From positions 35,302,879 through 35,366,878 of the forward strand of contig NC_084596.1 in NCBI RefSeq assembly GCF_033807715.1: a stretch of 64,000 nt of DNA, in the 5' to 3' direction. Source of the DNA: Cololabis saira. Lineage: Eukaryota > Chordata > Actinopteri > Beloniformes > Belonidae. The notes under the pieces are model-generated. The model was not told where the DNA came from and did no database searches. It worked only from the letters and a program-made list of their open reading frames with translations. How positions within the stretch are numbered: the first letter of the stretch is position 1; every line of letters begins with the position of its first letter. The position numbers were made by a program, and so were the translations under genes. Of this stretch, positions 1 through 32,800 are shown piece by piece.

Positions 1-256
1 TAATGTATATAAATCTAAAATTTTAAAGTATTCAGTAAATAACTAACACACGTATTTAGGGTTTTATTTGTTTTTATTTAGGGCTGTAGTACGTATTTTA
101 GTTTGCATCACGGAACTGTCGCACGGGCTGCGACGCCGTAACATCCGGAATGTTCTTCCTGCTACACAGGAAGTAGAGTCTGGTTAGCTCGACAATTTTG
201 TGAATTTTTCTGAAACAATTAACACACTTATTACTTCCATCACATACTTATTCAGC
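1..256 (+). promoter_or_regulatory. nedd8 promoter / 5' UTR region
   Basis: The stretch before the nedd8 start codon is AT-rich except for a GC-richer island at about 105-185. It holds ETS-like cores (ACATCCGGAA near 140-149 and AGGAAGT near 170), a common arrangement in TATA-less housekeeping promoters. No TATA box is obvious. The transcription start is not determined; this is inference from motif and position only. Confidence 0.4.
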
Positions 257-1336
<1,080 letters not shown>

Positions 1337-1598
1337 GTCACCGCTGTCACGAGGCCAGCTGAGTGCCAGCATTTAGGTGTTTGCAACAATGTGCAAAGGA
1401 GAAAACTTCAGATCCCACCCATCACGCAACAGTGCCACCAAGGAAGAAAAGCAGCCCTCCAAACAACAATGTAGTCCCCTCTTAGATGTTTTTGTAAACC
1501 CACATTGGCTTTTTGAGTTTGAACAGTTGGAGTTGATACAGGCACCTATGATGCTTTGTGAGAGACAGTTTGTGAACACTGTGGCCTCTTTGCTTGTG

Positions 1599-1604
1599 AA
1601 TAAA
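1599..1604 (+). terminator. nedd8 polyadenylation signal
   Basis: AATAAA lies 263 bp after the nedd8 stop codon and is followed by a T/GT-rich stretch (TTGATTTCAGTCTTGT) that suits a cleavage-stimulation element. It implies a 3' UTR of about 290 nt. Confidence 0.7.
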
Positions 1605-1619
1605 TCCTAAAGTTGATTT

Positions 1620-3790
1620 CAGTCTTGTATCCAGTATAAACCCACAGATTGAACAGTACACGCAGTCACTCCTGAGAATTTTCTTTTATTAGAAAACAAC
1701 TGAATACCCACAGACAATCCAAACAGCTGACAGAATATTCTCTCTGGTCTTTTCTTTACATTTTATTCAAGGTAGTGATATGAAGCTGAATAAATTCAAC
1801 CGAAACCTGTTAAGGGCACCATAACTGATATCTTGTATCTAGTGTGTTTTCTTAAAAGCAGTGAACATGAATGAACTTAATGTGAATATGACTGTTTTAC
1901 CATAAGATTCATTTGCAGCGCTTCCTTTGACAACAAAGATTTGTTACTTACATTTAACTTTCCATTGTACTCAGACATTTAATATCCAAAATATACATCT
2001 TGTGGCAGTAATGTGCCCATTTTTCTCCTTTGATAACAATAAAAGTCTACATAAATAAATTAGATAAGGTGTCTGTAAACAATAGAAAAGTTAGAAAAAT
2101 TGTTGCTTGTATGGGAATGAAAAAAGGAAATGTCACTTCTTGGTCACTAAAAGGTGATATAATTATATTTTAAGAAGTAATAAAAGGCACAGGGGAATGA
2201 ATCAGGAGTATACAGCTGCATATTCTCAGCTCAGGGGAAGGTATAAAGTTGTGTTAAAACTCTTCCAACTTTTGGTCTAAACCTCATGGCTGTGTTCTCA
2301 GTAAAAGAAAAAAATCAAATGTAATCATACAATAAAAGCAAACACTGGTAGAAGCTGAATAGTTGGTATTTTCCTAGTTTGGGAGGTAAGGGCTGAGAGG
2401 GTGCAAGTGGAGTGCTGCAATGATTTTGAGGTTTATAATGACAGAAGCCACAAACAACCTATCTAACGGCAAAATACTTTTGTGAAACACTTGAACGTGA
2501 TCAGTCTGTGAACCTTCAAAATTAATCTAAATCTGCAAAATATGACCTAAAACATAATTTAATTGAAGAGAACCTAGTTCATGGAATTACACTGCAGAAA
2601 ATGCACTTGGTTATTTATAACTGAGGCCATTAAAAAATGAAAACTTTATTCCTCCTTAACTATTCTTTGGCTGAACAGCTCAAGTTCTTCCCGTCATGAT
2701 GCCTGATGATGGCAACCTGTCCTGTCCCACATGCACTGAAACAGGCCCAAACCATGTAAATATCTCACTTTATTTAAAATTAATGAAATAATTAAGAGTA
2801 TATTTTTTGGAATGGCCTCAATAAGTAAATCTTATTGGCCTAAAGTTTTTTTTTCTGGGGTCGTATATATTTACTAAGCTGATGTTATTTTAAGTCAAAT
2901 TTGTACAGAAATGTACAAAAGAAAGTTCATAAACTTTCAAAAATAACCACAATTTAACAACAGTTGTATCCATGACTGTCACCGCCACACCCTCCAAAAA
3001 TAGAGTTATGCTTTTCCATATTATACTTGTGTATTCCTGAGTGTGTACCACCATGACATTAATGCTTGTGTTACAGCTGAGCAAAACAACAACCGGCTCC
3101 TTAAATGAAACTGTCACTTTCTGTGAAAGAAGTGTTCCAAGGAAACAAAAAAAAAAACATACATTTCAGAAAGATTGGAAAGATGCTTTCTGATTCATCC
3201 ACATACAGTCATGAAAGAATGTTCAGCCTCTTTTGTTTCTAAGGCTTAAGACTCGAGTAAATCATCTAGTCCTTATTTCTTAAAACTGACTAGATACAAC
3301 CTCAGATGAACAACAATATGTGACATATTACACCATGTATGTATTTATTGTACAAAAACTAAGCCAAAATGCAGAAGAAGTGTGTGGAAAGATATTGAAG
3401 GGTTGGCAATCTGGAAAATAAAATCCCCATGTCTGAATGCCCCAGGTTGCAAAGTTACATCTGAACAAATGTGAGTCACATATGAGGCCATCTGTCTGGC
3501 AGCTGGAGCTGGGCCAAAACTGGGTCATGCAATAGGACGCCAACTCCGAAAACACCCGCAAATCTACAAAAAAATGGATGAAAAAATAAATGTTTCAAAA
3601 GTGCAGACCAGATTTAAAGTGGCGGGACCATACGAGAGCTGTGCATAAATGAAGGTTAAAAATAATCTCAATGAATCGATGGAACTTTTTTAAGACGCGT
3701 GGGCCAAGATTTCTCCACAACACTGTGTAAGAATGATCAAAATTATACAGAAAACAAATGTGCTACGTTGCAGCAGCTAAAGACAACTCT
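1620..3790. other. AT-rich intergenic stretch between convergent nedd8 and ap1g2
   Basis: I see no coding sequence here. The stretch is AT-rich and unique-looking. Reverse-strand AATAAA signals (read as TTTATT on the + strand) occur near 1685, 2758 and 3343, so part may be a long 3' UTR of ap1g2, but none of them can be assigned. Confidence 0.4.
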
Positions 3791-3794
3791 GAGC

Positions 3795-4530
3795 TGCTGA
3801 GATATGACAGGTTCTTATATGTTCAAACAATTCTGTACTTCTGCAGCGGAGTACTACTACTCCGCTGCTAATCTCTCTGCACTGGCTTTCAGTTGCTGTG
3901 CACATCAGGTTCAAAGCTCTGCTTCTGGCTTATCAAACAATCACCCAAACGGCTCCTGCCTACCATCTCTCCTTCATCCAGCTACACTCCCTCTCCACAG
4001 CTCCGCTCAGCCAGTGAAAGACGCCTGGTGCTTCCATCACAACGTGGCCTGAAATCAGTAGCAAGACTCTTCACCTCCATTGTTCCCCGATGGTGGAACC
4101 ACCTACCAAACTCTCTGATCTGCAGGGTCTGTGTCTACATTTAAGAGCAAGCTGAAGACTCTTTAAAGAGCATTTCTGCATCTAGTAAACTTCTCTCTGC
4201 TCATCAGAATTAGTTAGAAGATTTGTCCAGCTCTTTGCAAGACTCAGCACTGAGAAAGCTGCATGCACTTATGACAAGATATGATGGTGCATCCACTTAT
4301 GAAAAAGTATGATGGTGAATGTAAGACCTAGAATTGCTGAATAAAAGGACTATTCGGTTGGGTGGGATGGGAACAGCTCTAGCACTGGCGTGGCAGCACC
4401 TGTGTGCAACTGGACTCCCACCAGTCTGACCAGCACTGATCCAGCTGGACCTGAACTGTGTGATTTTGTGCTTGTGTTGTTCTCTCAGATGTAAGTCGCT
4501 TTGGATAAAAGCGTCTGCTAAATGACAGTA
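3795..4530 (+). mobile_element. 3' end of an L2/CR1-like LINE, degraded
   Basis: Broken reading frames at 3880-4140 resemble the end of a LINE reverse transcriptase ORF: a LHWLSV-like stretch, then FKAL and AYQT-like pieces with stop codons. At 4487-4527 comes a tail typical of fish L2 elements and their SINEs (TGTAAGTCGCTTTGGATAAA followed by AGCGTCTGCTAAATG). It lies just beyond the ap1g2 stop codon, within its possible 3' UTR. Confidence 0.65.
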
Positions 4531-4709
4531 GTGGTAGTAACAATTAGACAGTGTAATACTTGATATGCTGCTCATCAGAGGTTGTATTTACATCATTTTA
4601 AGACCTGATGATAACCAGATGAATTTTCAAAATGACCTGGATTAGAAGTGTGCATGTGTTATTTTTCTCCTTCAAATGACCGTGGTCCTTCTGGATTGAC
4701 CGGCAGCTA

Positions 4710-23693
<18,984 letters not shown>

Positions 23694-23696
23694 GGC

Positions 23697-23722
23697 TGTG
23701 TGTGTGTGTGTGTGTGTGTGTG
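23697..23722. repeat. (TG)n tract just before the ap1g2 start codon
   Basis: On the ap1g2 strand this reads (CA)n and ends only a few bases before the ATG at 23693-23691, so it lies in the 5' UTR if translation starts there. Confidence 0.85.
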
Positions 23723-23961
23723 TCTGTGTTTTTACATGTGGGTATGTGCAGAGAGAGGTGGGGGTCGGGTTAGAGATTATTGCTAAACCAGAATAAACCT
23801 CCCCATCAACACACATGTACAGTGATACCCCACTTCCTGGACATTTCCATAGTTGCATGTTTAATAAACTGATCATTCTTTTTGCTGATCGACTGTCTTA
23901 GCACATCTACATGTATGATTATGTTTGGCGTGCTGGTAAGTTACCGCTTTACTACAGAGTC

Positions 23962-24116
23962 AAGCCTAAATTATGGTTCCGCGTTAAATCGACGCAGAAC
24001 CTACGGCGTAGGTTACGCCGTAGCGTACGCAGCGACGCGCACGTACGGTGCGCCTCGCCGCGTACCCTACGCCGTAGGCTCTGCGTTGGTGTAACGCGGA
24101 ACCATAAATCAGCCTT
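23962..24116. mobile_element. CpG-rich palindromic MITE, 155 bp
   Basis: The two halves are reverse complements: AAGCCTAAATTATGGTTCCG at the left matches AAGGCTGATTTATGGTTCCG read from the right. The middle consists of CGTAGG/CCTACG, GTACG and CGACGC motifs and is much richer in CpG than its surroundings. It lies 270 bp upstream of the ap1g2 start codon. Confidence 0.75.
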
Positions 24117-24440
24117 CAGGATGCAGCTAGCCGCCTGACAGACCGAGCTAACAGCCTGGATGCTGAGCAGCGACACGACTGGACCAAACAGCCAAATAAC
24201 TCACTATGACAGCCGGCTTTGGGCCGATAATTCCGTCTACAAAAGCGAAACTTACAAAGTAAACCTCTTCAACAGACCCCCTTCCAATACACGGTCGTAG
24301 TCAGTTGGCTGGAAGCGCCACCAATACTATTATTTCCATGCAATTTGTGTCAAACACACTGAAGTAATCCCTCAACTTCCTCTTTGACGCTTTCAAAATA
24401 AAATCAATTTAAAACGTTTTAAACAATCACTAGTTCAAAT

Positions 24441-25251
24441 TTAAAGGGGACTTATTATTGCATCTAATACCTATTTTAAACAGGCATTGAATGTCTTAAA
24501 AACAAGCTTTTGATTTTTTTTTGCTAAATAAATTAGAAATTCAGCCTCTGAGCCATGTCTTTATATCAGAATATCAGAATATCAGAATACTTTATTGTCA
24601 GTGTACCTGGGTACAGTGAGATTTGAAGCAGCATCACCTCTCCAGTGCAAGACAAATAACAGTAGTGCAAACAATAAGAAATATAAGAAATATAAATAAT
24701 ATCAAAAATATAAAAAAGGTTAAGGTGCATTTGAATAGTTTTTTTTTTTTTTACAGATGACAGTATACACATGTAGGAATATTGCACAGAGTCCGGGAGA
24801 AGTATTGCACAGTTAAACAAACAAAAAAAAAAAAAACAGTAACGAAGATAATTCACATGTTATCTTCCCAGTCTCTAACCTCCTTCTCTATGTGGGATTC
24901 TGAGTGGGCGGGGCTATGATAATGAGGCACTGTGCTGATTGGCTGCCTGAATGACGCAATACACCGCTACGAAAAAATGGCGGAAGCTCCGGCCGGCGGA
25001 GTTAGTTGTGGGCAAGGTTTCGCGCATCGGAGGTCAACCTATGTAAATCGCTCCCGTCGCTACCTAACGACGGGAGCGGAATCGGAACAGCTCGTAGATC
25101 CACATCATACTGGATGGCTCATCCGGGCGTCTGTACAGACACTGCAGAATGTGGTTGCTTTCACCTTCTCTGAGTTGGCAGGCTGAGGGGAGACCACTTT
25201 ATATATGTTAAAGCAAGAAAAAACCTGTTTTTCATAATAGGTCTCCTTTAA
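24441..25251. mobile_element. TTAA-flanked DNA transposon with nested insertion
   Basis: It is bounded by TTAAAGGGGACTTATTATTG at the left and ATAATAGGTCTCCTTTAA at the right, i.e. inverted ends abutting TTAA, as in piggyBac- and Kolobok-type elements. A separate retroposon-like insert (24561-24870, starting with a TATCAGAA repeat and CTTTATTGTCAGTGTACC) interrupts it, with GTCT at both junctions. The right half contains a GC box (GGGCGGGGC, 24906) and a reverse CCAAT box. No transposase frame was seen. Confidence 0.75.
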
Positions 25252-25451
25252 GCGAATACCAGTGTGTTGTTTTGTGACACAATTTCATGACATCTGTGAC
25301 AGAGATATTGTAGAAATAAAACCGTTCATAGCAGCTGATTTAAAAGGGTTAAAGAGAAAATGTCTCCTAGTTTATAAAGCCATTTCAGAGCAGATCACTT
25401 CAGTGATACAGCAAATAGACCAAGACGGTGGAGATAGGAAGTTGGGATAAA

Positions 25452-25685
25452 AATCCATCCATCCATCCATCCATCCATCCATCCATCCATCCATCCATCC
25501 ATCCATCCATCCATCCATCCATCCATCCATCCATCCATCCATCCATCCATCCATCCACTTTCATCCATCCATCCATCCATCCATCCATCCATCCATCCAT
25601 CCATCCATCCATCCATCCATCCATCCATCCATCCATCCATCCATCCATCCATCCATCCATCCATCCATCCATCCATCCATCCATC
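25452..25685. repeat. (ATCC)n microsatellite, about 234 bp
   Basis: Pure ATCC repeat with one break (ACTTTC at 25557-25562). The long MDGW and IHPS open frames here come from the repeat. Confidence 0.97.
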
Positions 25686-26214
25686 TAGGGTAGACCCTAC
25701 GATCCTGGATATATTTGCTGAATATATCTGCTAAACAATATTTAACTCTTGGGGAAAAAGTTGGAGGCGCCCCTTGGACAGGTGGCCAGTCCTGTGATGT
25801 AACAGGGTGGATAATTACTCATTTAAATGGGTCACTAAATTACATATTTTCAAACTTAAGGTTCCTATACATTGTAAGATTTCTGCAGTCATAATATATT
25901 ATTACACCTCATATTCTGTGATTTGGGTATGGCATCAAAGTATTTGTACGCTGGACGACAAGGATGAGATCTGTTGAATCATGGGCAACGATGGATGCAG
26001 AATAGCATCATTGGCATGTCCTTGCAGTAGACAACCATAAGCAAAACAGTTCACCTCAATTCAAGAAAAGAAAAATATAAAATAATATGAAAATACTTTT
26101 AAAAGGAGTCAGTAAAGAAGACAATGTGCTCTGAGTAATGATTAAGTAGAACAGGCACATTGTATTAATTAACATGTCAGTTCATGTTGTGTTTTATTTG
26201 ACTACTCAGTAGAT

Positions 26215-26440
26215 CAGGGGTGTCAAACTCCAGTCCCCGAGGGCTGCTGTCCTGCATATTTTAGCTGTTTTCCTGCTTTAAACACACCGTGATACAAATG
26301 ACTGTGTCGTTAAAAACCGCGTGGAGACCTTGATGACAAGCTGGTGATAATTCATTTATTCAAATCAGGTGTGTTGATGCAAGTAAACAACTAAAACATG
26401 CAGTACGACAGCCCTCAGGGACTGGAGTTTAACACTTGTA
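26215..26440. mobile_element. Palindromic MITE, CAGGGGTGTCAAACTCCAGT family
   Basis: The left end CAGGGGTGTCAAACTCCAGT is mirrored by ACTGGAGTTTAACACTTG at the right; the arms continue inward (CGAGGGCTGCTGTCCTGCA against TGCAGTACGACAGCCCTCAG). A second, cut-off copy is at 63899-64000. Confidence 0.7.
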
Positions 26441-26797
26441 CAGTGGATGAGTCTGAGGTGTTATAACGCTGTCAGGTAATTATTGCAGGCAATGTTTGGT
26501 TGCAAAATCTACGAGATGGCTGTCATCAATCTACTCACGCTCTGTACGGTGCAGCGCCACTGTGGACCAATATGCAATAGACCACTTTATCTCACATACT
26601 ATAATGCAGGTGACTACTTCTGCACTGGTGTGTTAGTACATACCGTATAAAAGACTTCTTATGCTGTTTCGAAAATTGCCACGTCATGAGTATTTTATTA
26701 GTAAAATACGCTCCATCCCATTTTCAAAAATCAAATTCAACTTTGTAAGACTAGTGTATAATTATGTGATATAGATGTACCCACAAACCGACCCTAC

Positions 26798-26871
<74 letters not shown>
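26798..26871. repeat. (TTA)n microsatellite
   Basis: About 24 pure TTA/ATT units in the gap between ap1g2 and prmt5. Confidence 0.95.
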
Positions 26872-26873
<2 letters not shown>

Positions 26874-29800
26874 TGGGGATAAAATCACAAGAGAGAATAA
26901 TAAAATCAGAGGCCTTAATCATGTTAATAATGATACATTAACAAATGAATATGTGCTTAAAACACATTAAGTCAATCAACAAATAAATAAGAATATTACT
27001 TAAAAAAAAGAATCTAAAATATAAAAAAAACTTGTGGAAACCAAAGTACGTTTACATGTACAGTATTATGTTGCGTCTGTCTTGATGCGATCATGGCCCA
27101 TCATGGCTTGATGCGAGCTTTTACTTTGAAAACAGAGCATGGGGTTTTCTGGTCAGAGTGTTGCGACGATCTTGACTCACCTCTGGCTTTTCATACCTGT
27201 GCAGAACTTCCGCAATTTGATCACTACTGTGAGCGAGCTCCGCCCTCTGCACGTCAGGTGTTTCAACCGGGAGTAAAACATTGATGAAGTCTAGACAGCA
27301 GCCTGAAGTCCAGCAGCACTGCCAGAGTTTGTGAGGACAACTGAGCATCTGTTCTCTGCAGGACACCCAATATGAAAAGGTAAAAATCAATCGCAATTAA
27401 AAGAGCTTCATATGCAGGAGGGATGTAAGAGGGAAAAAAGGAGTAGGAACTTTAAAAAAAATTTGAGCTTTATTCGAATAATGGAAGAAAACTAATACAG
27501 CTTTTCTCCTTCCATCCTGTTTTCTTTATTAATTTATTTATGTCAATTACAAACTTGGCTTTCCTTGTATAATTGATCAAATAGATTTAAAAATAAGGTC
27601 ACGTTGAAATTCTAAACGTCTTGAGTCAAATATTCAAACAATCTGTTATATCACCTCGGAATTTTACACATGATCATATGAAAGAATCTATACAGCATGA
27701 ATAATTCATACAACATTTACCTCTTACTTACTACTAATTCATTATACAAGATCTCTGACTGATGGTAAAATTTTATTTCAAAACAACAAACAATACCAAG
27801 CACTCGTGTTCAGGATTAAAGGCTGTCAAAAGAAATTAAAATAAATGAATAAATAAATGTAATATATGATTATGGGGTGTTGATATCTGTATTAAGTGAA
27901 ACTAAACTTTATGGAAGTCTTTCTGGGTTCCACTCTAGTCTGAAATGTTGGTAATACTTTATGGTCATCTTGACTCTGATGTTTTTTCCATTTTTTCTGA
28001 GTCTGAAAAGAAAAAGCTCCTGTAGTGTCAAATAACGGTAGCTCTTTAAAGAGCATGTAGGTGTTTTAAAGGGAGTACCAGTTAGGTTAGGCTGCCTCGT
28101 ACAGTTGAAGGCAGTGCCATATATAGGAACAAACCCACCGTAGCACCTGCAGATATCTTACTAAGCGAAGTCACACCATGAGTGAACCAGAGCAGCTGAT
28201 CAGCAGCTGTGCAGGGGGAGAGGGTAACGCCTAAGATTCTGTGAGTGGCCGACATGCAGAGATGTGTCTGACGTATGAGGTCAGTGTGCAGCCAACAGAT
28301 GTGCCGGAAGGATGATGTCAAGTGGTCACCTCATTGAGACTGTAGACACTTTAAAAAAAAGCATCAATTGAACATTAGACACAGTGAGAACCACCTTAAG
28401 GATACCCATGAAAGGAGGAAAGGGCCCGGTTAACCATGCCCCTAAAGCTGAACTACAACTCCCTGCATTTTATAGATGACCTAAAAAGTATCAGCTGTTT
28501 TTCCTTTATTCTCTGCATCAAAGAGTAAATCTCTCTGGACTCAATTTATTTCACTCCTGTGCTAGTTTGACTCTGTTTCTTATTTTTGAAGAAGTTTTGA
28601 ACACATAGAAACTTGTGAATGTAAGATATTAACACTGGTCCTCGACTGGGTCTACTGACCAGCCCAAAAAATCCACATCTGTACCAGACAGCCACACAAA
28701 CAGAGAGTATACCTGTTAACCAAACTCAAGTTCACTTTTTAGTCTACATTTAACTATTACAAACTCTCACAGGTGCATGCTTGAATGCACATTTTAACTC
28801 GTGAGATACCCAAGTCTGACAGTGAAAACACCACCATAATATCGTCCGTAACAATACCACAACGCTGTGGCTTCTTTTCAGAGTTCTGGAAAATATAAAG
28901 CCACACGAGTGACCATGATGGTAGTCATGATAGTAATGATCATCATAGTCATGATCACGATGGCCGGGCCAGCAGCACTGATCACGGGGAGAAGACCAGC
29001 AGGACGGCCCAGAACAGCAGCTGGACCCGCCTGCCTGGCTCCCCTGGAACATGACAGAACCATCCAAGTTTGATAAAACCACATACAGTTTTCACAACTT
29101 AATATTGTGAAATAAAATATTCAGTTCTAAAACTCATAGCACTATATCAGAAATCAGAAATGTCTTTATTTCGCCAAATGTACAATGTACACAGGAATTT
29201 GACCTGACATTTTACATAGAAATTCTAGATATTAATGAATTAACACCAAAATCCACTGCATGATCATTGATTTTCTGCTTTGAAATGTGCTTTGTTAACG
29301 AATAATAGGAATGACAACATTCTGAATCACAAATACACAGGACGTGGTGTAAAAACTATGCATTGTCCCAATAGATTGTATGTACTCACAATAGAATTGC
29401 CTTGATGTTGAGAGTGGCTTGGGAAAAGTGGGGAGAATGTCAGCTCTAGTAATGTACTCTACGAATCATGGGCTGTTTCGGCGTTTTAATACTAGACACC
29501 CTCATGGAAGGCGGCCAGCGTCAGGGTAATCAATCCTGAGCTCGTGTCCCGTCAAATACATTAAAAAGTTGCTTCATGTTAGTTTCAGTCTTGATGGGCG
29601 GTACCTTCCAGGATCCTTCATTAGTAGCATAATCTGCCCAATGACAGTGACAGCATAGAAGAGGGCGTAAACTGTGCACAACATCAGCAGAGGTGAGATG
29701 AAATAAAATGCGTGTTGCATTGTGAGTTATAGAGGGTAAGACTGATGAATGATAAATGCTGTGGTTTTGCCATGACTCAAGATAAACAGTCACCCTTGGG

Positions 29801-32800
29801 TGACGGTGCAGCAGGTGACAGGACCGGTCCGTAGACGTGGTAGATGTCCTTCTCTTGCCCATACCCACAAGAGTCTGAGAGGCAGGAACACAAACAGTTG
29901 AGTCCTGAGAGCGCGGCCAGATGGTGCTTACGTATCCCTCGCCAGCTGAAGCAACAGTCCAGAATCTCAAACTGCAGGGTCAAAGTTCAATAAAACTCAA
30001 TTAAACCTATATCAAATAAACTTCCAAAGAAACGCAATGTCAGGAATTTGGCCTTGGACAACTATATTAGATCTATGTTGCTCAGAGCTGAGGGGTTTTG
30101 GTCTAGTAAAACTTTTTATTTCCACCTTGCTGTATGGGCTAAAATATAGAGGTGTGGAGACAGAGCAGGAGAGGAGAAGGGCAAGAACACCACTACACAA
30201 CTGTAGAAACTAAGCCCCACTGTGAGAAAACAGAGGCTATGTTATTAATTTTGAATTCAAGATCAGCCGTTTCAAAATATTTCCAAATGTTCAAATATGA
30301 GAAGCAGAGACAATAAAAAGGATCTTCATGCAGTTTGATCATGTCTAATCACACTGGTCCTGATCTGACTAATGTCACTTTCTCACCACCGCAGCAGCGT
30401 TACAGACCCTCGGGAGACTCAGGGGGGGTTACAAGTGGACTACAGGAATGGGCTTGGATTCCTGCCAGATGAATGAGAGGGCTGGTATACATTTAAAATC
30501 AATATCATGAAATATTCAGTGCTCATAAATGAATTAGGTTTAACTTTGCAACAAGGCTCAGGTCAGCAGAGGAAACCAGATAGGACAGCAGGCACGGGCC
30601 TGCATGGGGGGGATAAACGGACTCCTCTGTGACGCTGAGGAAATTCCAGCCTCTGTGTGCAAAATGTTACTGAGCAAATTTGTGTGTAGTTTCATTCCCT
30701 GTGAGACGTTGAGCGGCAGGGAGCGCCAGAGACAACACAGGTTTGATTTGATTTGATCTTGGGCTGCATTTTATTGTAACCTTAATATGTTTTTATTGTA
30801 CTTTTTCAAATGTCAACTTATGAAGGAAATTCTGAGCAACAGAACGGCAAATCGTTTTTTTTAAGTATATATTTTTTTGATTGATTGATTGAACTTTTTA
30901 TTTACGTGTCATGTACATGAAGTGCCCAGCCCGAGTGGGCTTACAAGACACCAAAAAAAGAAAAAGGAACATAAAGCAAATGAAAGCCAGACAACAGACC
31001 CTGTACCAATTAAACATATAAACAATCCTGACGCTTTATCCAGGCTTCAGAAACAAAATATTATATAATTAGAGAGGTGCAGTTCAAACAATGAAAAAAA
31101 ATGTCTACCGATATTAAACTTATGAAAACTTGGTTCAGCCATATCCAGGGGAATATTGAATAAAAATATTATATATCAATAACTGTTCCGTTAAATGCAA
31201 CAATTTATGTTTAAGAACAAATAATCAGCAATGACATCTCGCTCACATTTAAAAACTCCCAGCAGGGGAAGGGGAAGGGTGGCCCAAATGTTATAAAATT
31301 TTCATCCCACACAAAGTGAGATATTCAGGGAGAATTACCATGAATGACTTTGAAAACTGTAACGAGTGATGCGAATTATGAATATTGATGAGATGACAGG
31401 TTACTTAAAGTGACTTATCCTTCTTCTGCAGTATTCTGCATGTCTGCGTTATTCCTTCACAATTAATACTGAAATCAGACAAAAGGCAGGAAGGGAAACG
31501 CCAGCTTTGACCCTCAGGCGTGCTGATGAGCAGCCGAGAGAACATGATTCCCACAGAGCACGCCAGGACGCGTGGTGCATGTAAAGCATTCAACCATCAT
31601 CCTCCACACGTCTGTAGAAGTGCTGAACAAGCTCTGCTCTCTACCACTTTGGGTCGAAGTGGAAACTGGGAAAGATCCTAGTGACTTTGAAAGAGGCCTT
31701 GTTATTGAGCCGCCGAAGGGGCGGAGCTTCAGTGGGAGTGACAGGTCAACTGGTAATCAATAGGAAGAGAGGCTAACTGACATCAGCAACAGCAGCATTC
31801 AGAACTGTGGGAGGGAATCCAAAAGATCTGGAAAGTGTGAACTACAGTGCTTATTTGACGACTACAACTAAATCAATGAATTAGAGCGATATTTACTCGA
31901 AAATCAATCAATGCATCAACTTTATTTTTAGAGCACTTATCACAGATAAAAAAGTGTGTTACAATAAAAAGCAGAGCAGGAAAAAAAGTATAAAACAAAC
32001 AGGGATTAAGAAGATAAAAAATAAATAAAAGAGCAAAATAAAACCAAGTCAAGGTTATTTAGTCAACTAAAAGCTTGTCCAAATAAAAAGGTCTTCTGTT
32101 GTCTTTTAAAAGAGTCAGCACTGTTGCTCAGGTGCGTAGAGAGAGGAAGAGCGCTCCATAGTCGACGGGTGATGGAGTGGAAAGCATCATTTCCTCTAGT
32201 CTTATAGTGGGATCTTGGGACAGATAATACGTTTTGTTTGGGGGCTTGGCCATGAAAAGGTGTAAAAGTCAGTACAATAATTAAAAAAACTCTTTGTTTT
32301 ACTGGCAGCCATTGTAAAGAAGATCAAATCAGGGTGATGTGGTTCCATCTATGAGCACCAGTTAAAAGCCTGGCTGCAGCATTCTGGACAACCTGCAGTC
32401 TCTTTAAAGAACGAGTGTTAAAACAAGTCCAAAAAGCGTTTGAAAATTCCAGTCTAAAAGAAGAAGCTGAAGGTAACCTGAAATCCCCTGCAGATGTATT
32501 TTTAGCAAGATTTTGAGCAAGATAACGCCGGTGTGAGAAAGCTGGAGTTCAGGAGTGGGGTTTCAGCAAGAAACTACTGCCGGTGTTGGATTTTTGTAAA
32601 ACCACTAATGTTTAATCCTCTTTTGTACGACAGTCGTCTCTTTGTGTTTGTGGTGGGCTGCAATGTTGCCTCTGCAGAGAGCGATGGTTTACCAGTTAAC
32701 TCAAGTAACTCACACTGACCCCAACTTGGGAAAAGCATCAACCACCTCGTACCTGCAGGTGTAAAGAGCTTCACAATCCTTTCTTTGTAACAAGAGTATT

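Noticed and set aside
25395..25688. Long open frames MDGWMDGW... and IHPSIHPS...
   Set aside because: Pure products of the (ATCC)n microsatellite; the four-base period gives repeat frames on both strands.
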